From the NCBI GenBank assembly GCA_021779695.1, contig JAJYAE010000255.1:1-6443 (forward strand): a stretch of DNA of 6,443 bases, given 5' to 3'. Positions 5,583 to 6,443 of the stretch are shown here, in pieces. The translations under genes and the position numbers were made by a program. Every line of letters starts with the position of its first letter. The stretch's first letter is position 1. A model generated the notes under the pieces. It ran no database searches. It worked only from the letters and a program-made list of their open reading frames with translations, and was not told the origin of the DNA. Source of the DNA: Acidobacteriota bacterium (GTDB lineage Bacteria > Acidobacteriota > Terriglobia > Terriglobales > Acidobacteriaceae).

Positions 5583-6442
5583 GCCAGCGTCTGCACCTCA
5601 ACGGAGAGCACGGCGGGCAGGTCGTGGACGATGGCGCTCCAGGTATCGCCGCCATCGGGCGAGCAGTAGACCTGACCACCGGTGGTGCCGAAGTAGATGC
5701 CGCAGTCGTCGAGCTGGTCAACGGCCATTGCGTCGCGCAAGACATTCACAAAGCAGTTTGCCTGCGGGAGGCCTTTGGTGAGGGCTTCCCACTCGTTGCC
5801 GCCGGTGCGGCTGCGGTAGACCTGCAGTTTTCCGTCAAGGGGAAAATGCTCGGAGTCGCTTTTGATGGGCACGACGTAGATGGTATCGGGCTGGTGCGCG
5901 TGCACATCGATGACAAAGCCGAAGTCGGTGGGCAGGTTGCCGCTCACTTCGCGCCAGTTGTCACCGGCGTCGTCGGAGCGCATGACATCCCAGTGCTTCT
6001 GCATGAAGAGGGTGTTGGGGCGCGCGGGGTGCATGGCGACGTGGTGCACGCAGTGGCCAACTTCGGCGGTCGGGTTGGGCATGAAGTTGGAGACCAGCCC
6101 TTTGTTGATGGGCTTCCAGGTCTTGCCGCCGTCGTCGGTGCGGAAGGCTCCGGCAGCAGAGATGGCGATGTAGATGCGGTCGGGGTTGGCGGGATCAAGG
6201 ATGACCGTGTGGAGGCACATGCCGCCTGCGCCGGGCTGCCAGTTGGGTCCAGTGCCGTGGCCGCGCAGGCCGGAGAGCTCCTGCCAGGATTGTCCGCCGT
6301 TGGTGGAGCGGAAGAGCGCGGCGTCTTCAATGCCGGCGTAGACGGTGTTGGCATCGGTGAGCGAGGGCTCGATGTGCCAGACGCGCTTGAACTCCCACGG
6401 ATGCTGGGTACCGTCGTACCACTGATGCGTGGTGAGGGGCGC
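5579..6442 (-). CDS. Asp-box (BNR) beta-propeller protein, sialidase-like, N-terminus missing
   Basis: The frame is open past the window edge and 287 residues are visible; the ATG at 6220 is internal, because upstream codons continue the same repeats. Five Asp-box/BNR motifs of the S/T-x-D-x-G-x-x-W type are seen, counted from the first visible codon: STNGGQSW (46-53), TDDGGKTW (102-109), SDDAGDNW (156-163), SRTGGNEW (211-218) and SPDGGDTW (261-268). Each is preceded by a strand of the [12 protein letters not shown] type. These mark a WD40/YVTN/BNR-like propeller of the kind often labelled exo-alpha-sialidase or glycosyl hydrolase. The visible part does not show the sialidase Arg triad convincingly, so hydrolase activity is unproven. 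The last blade ends in VEVQTLA and its stop overlaps the MoaD-like start by 4 bases. Whether it is secreted cannot be judged without the N-terminus. Confidence 0.88.
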   Translation of the reverse strand, partial: APLTTHQWYDGTQHPWEFKRVWHIEPSLTDANTVYAGIEDAALFRSTNGGQSWQELSGLRGHGTGPNWQPGAGGMCLHTVILDPANPDRIYIAISAAGAFRTDDGGKTWKPINKGLVSNFMPNPTAEVGHCVHHVAMHPARPNTLFMQKHWDVMRSDDAGDNWREVSGNLPTDFGFVIDVHAHQPDTIYVVPIKSDSEHFPLDGKLQVYRSRTGGNEWEALTKGLPQANCFVNVLRDAMAVDQLDDCGIYFGTTGGQVYCSPDGGDTWSAIVHDLPAVLSVEVQTLA

Positions 6443-6443
6443 G

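Overview
This is a GC-rich bacterial window with eight protein-coding genes, two of them cut by the window edges. No RNA genes, CRISPR arrays, insertion sequences or transfer scars were found. Gene content suggests a member of the Acidobacteriota (class Terriglobia or similar). The clues are a PRC-barrel/MgtE_N/CBS protein without a transporter domain, an Asp-box propeller gene coupled to a MoaD/ThiS-like gene, and TPM plus LemA genes. This assignment is an inference from gene content, since there is no marker gene in the window.

Layout. Positions 2-1248 (+) hold the C-terminal part of a TPM-domain membrane protein with a glycine-rich tail, followed by lemA. This envelope-associated unit ends in a strong Rho-independent terminator at about 1268-1304. 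Positions 1337-2240 (-) hold a regulatory pair: an RsbW/SpoIIAB-like ATP-binding anti-sigma kinase, and downstream of it a STAS-domain anti-sigma factor antagonist with a conserved phosphorylatable serine. A divergent promoter region of about 160 bp separates the pair from a + strand gene (2398-3654) for a soluble protein built from PRC-barrel-like, MgtE_N and paired CBS domains. Next on the + strand (3773-5251) is a long nitronate-monooxygenase-like flavoprotein. It has an AGGH motif and an unusual C-terminal cysteine-bearing region, and a short perfect palindrome sits just before its start. Finally, 5259-6442 (-) carries a beta-propeller (Asp-box/BNR repeat) protein that is open at the window edge. 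It overlaps by 4 bases a small MoaD/ThiS-like protein ending in Gly-Gly.

How the genes relate. The kinase and STAS genes form a partner-switching module, but neither a sigma factor nor a PP2C phosphatase is in view. The propeller and MoaD-like genes are translationally coupled. The other neighbours show no obvious shared pathway, so this looks mostly like ordinary chromosome. The least explained parts are the propeller/ubiquitin-like pair, the C-terminal cysteine region of the flavoprotein, and the lack of Shine-Dalgarno sequences before the two large + strand genes.
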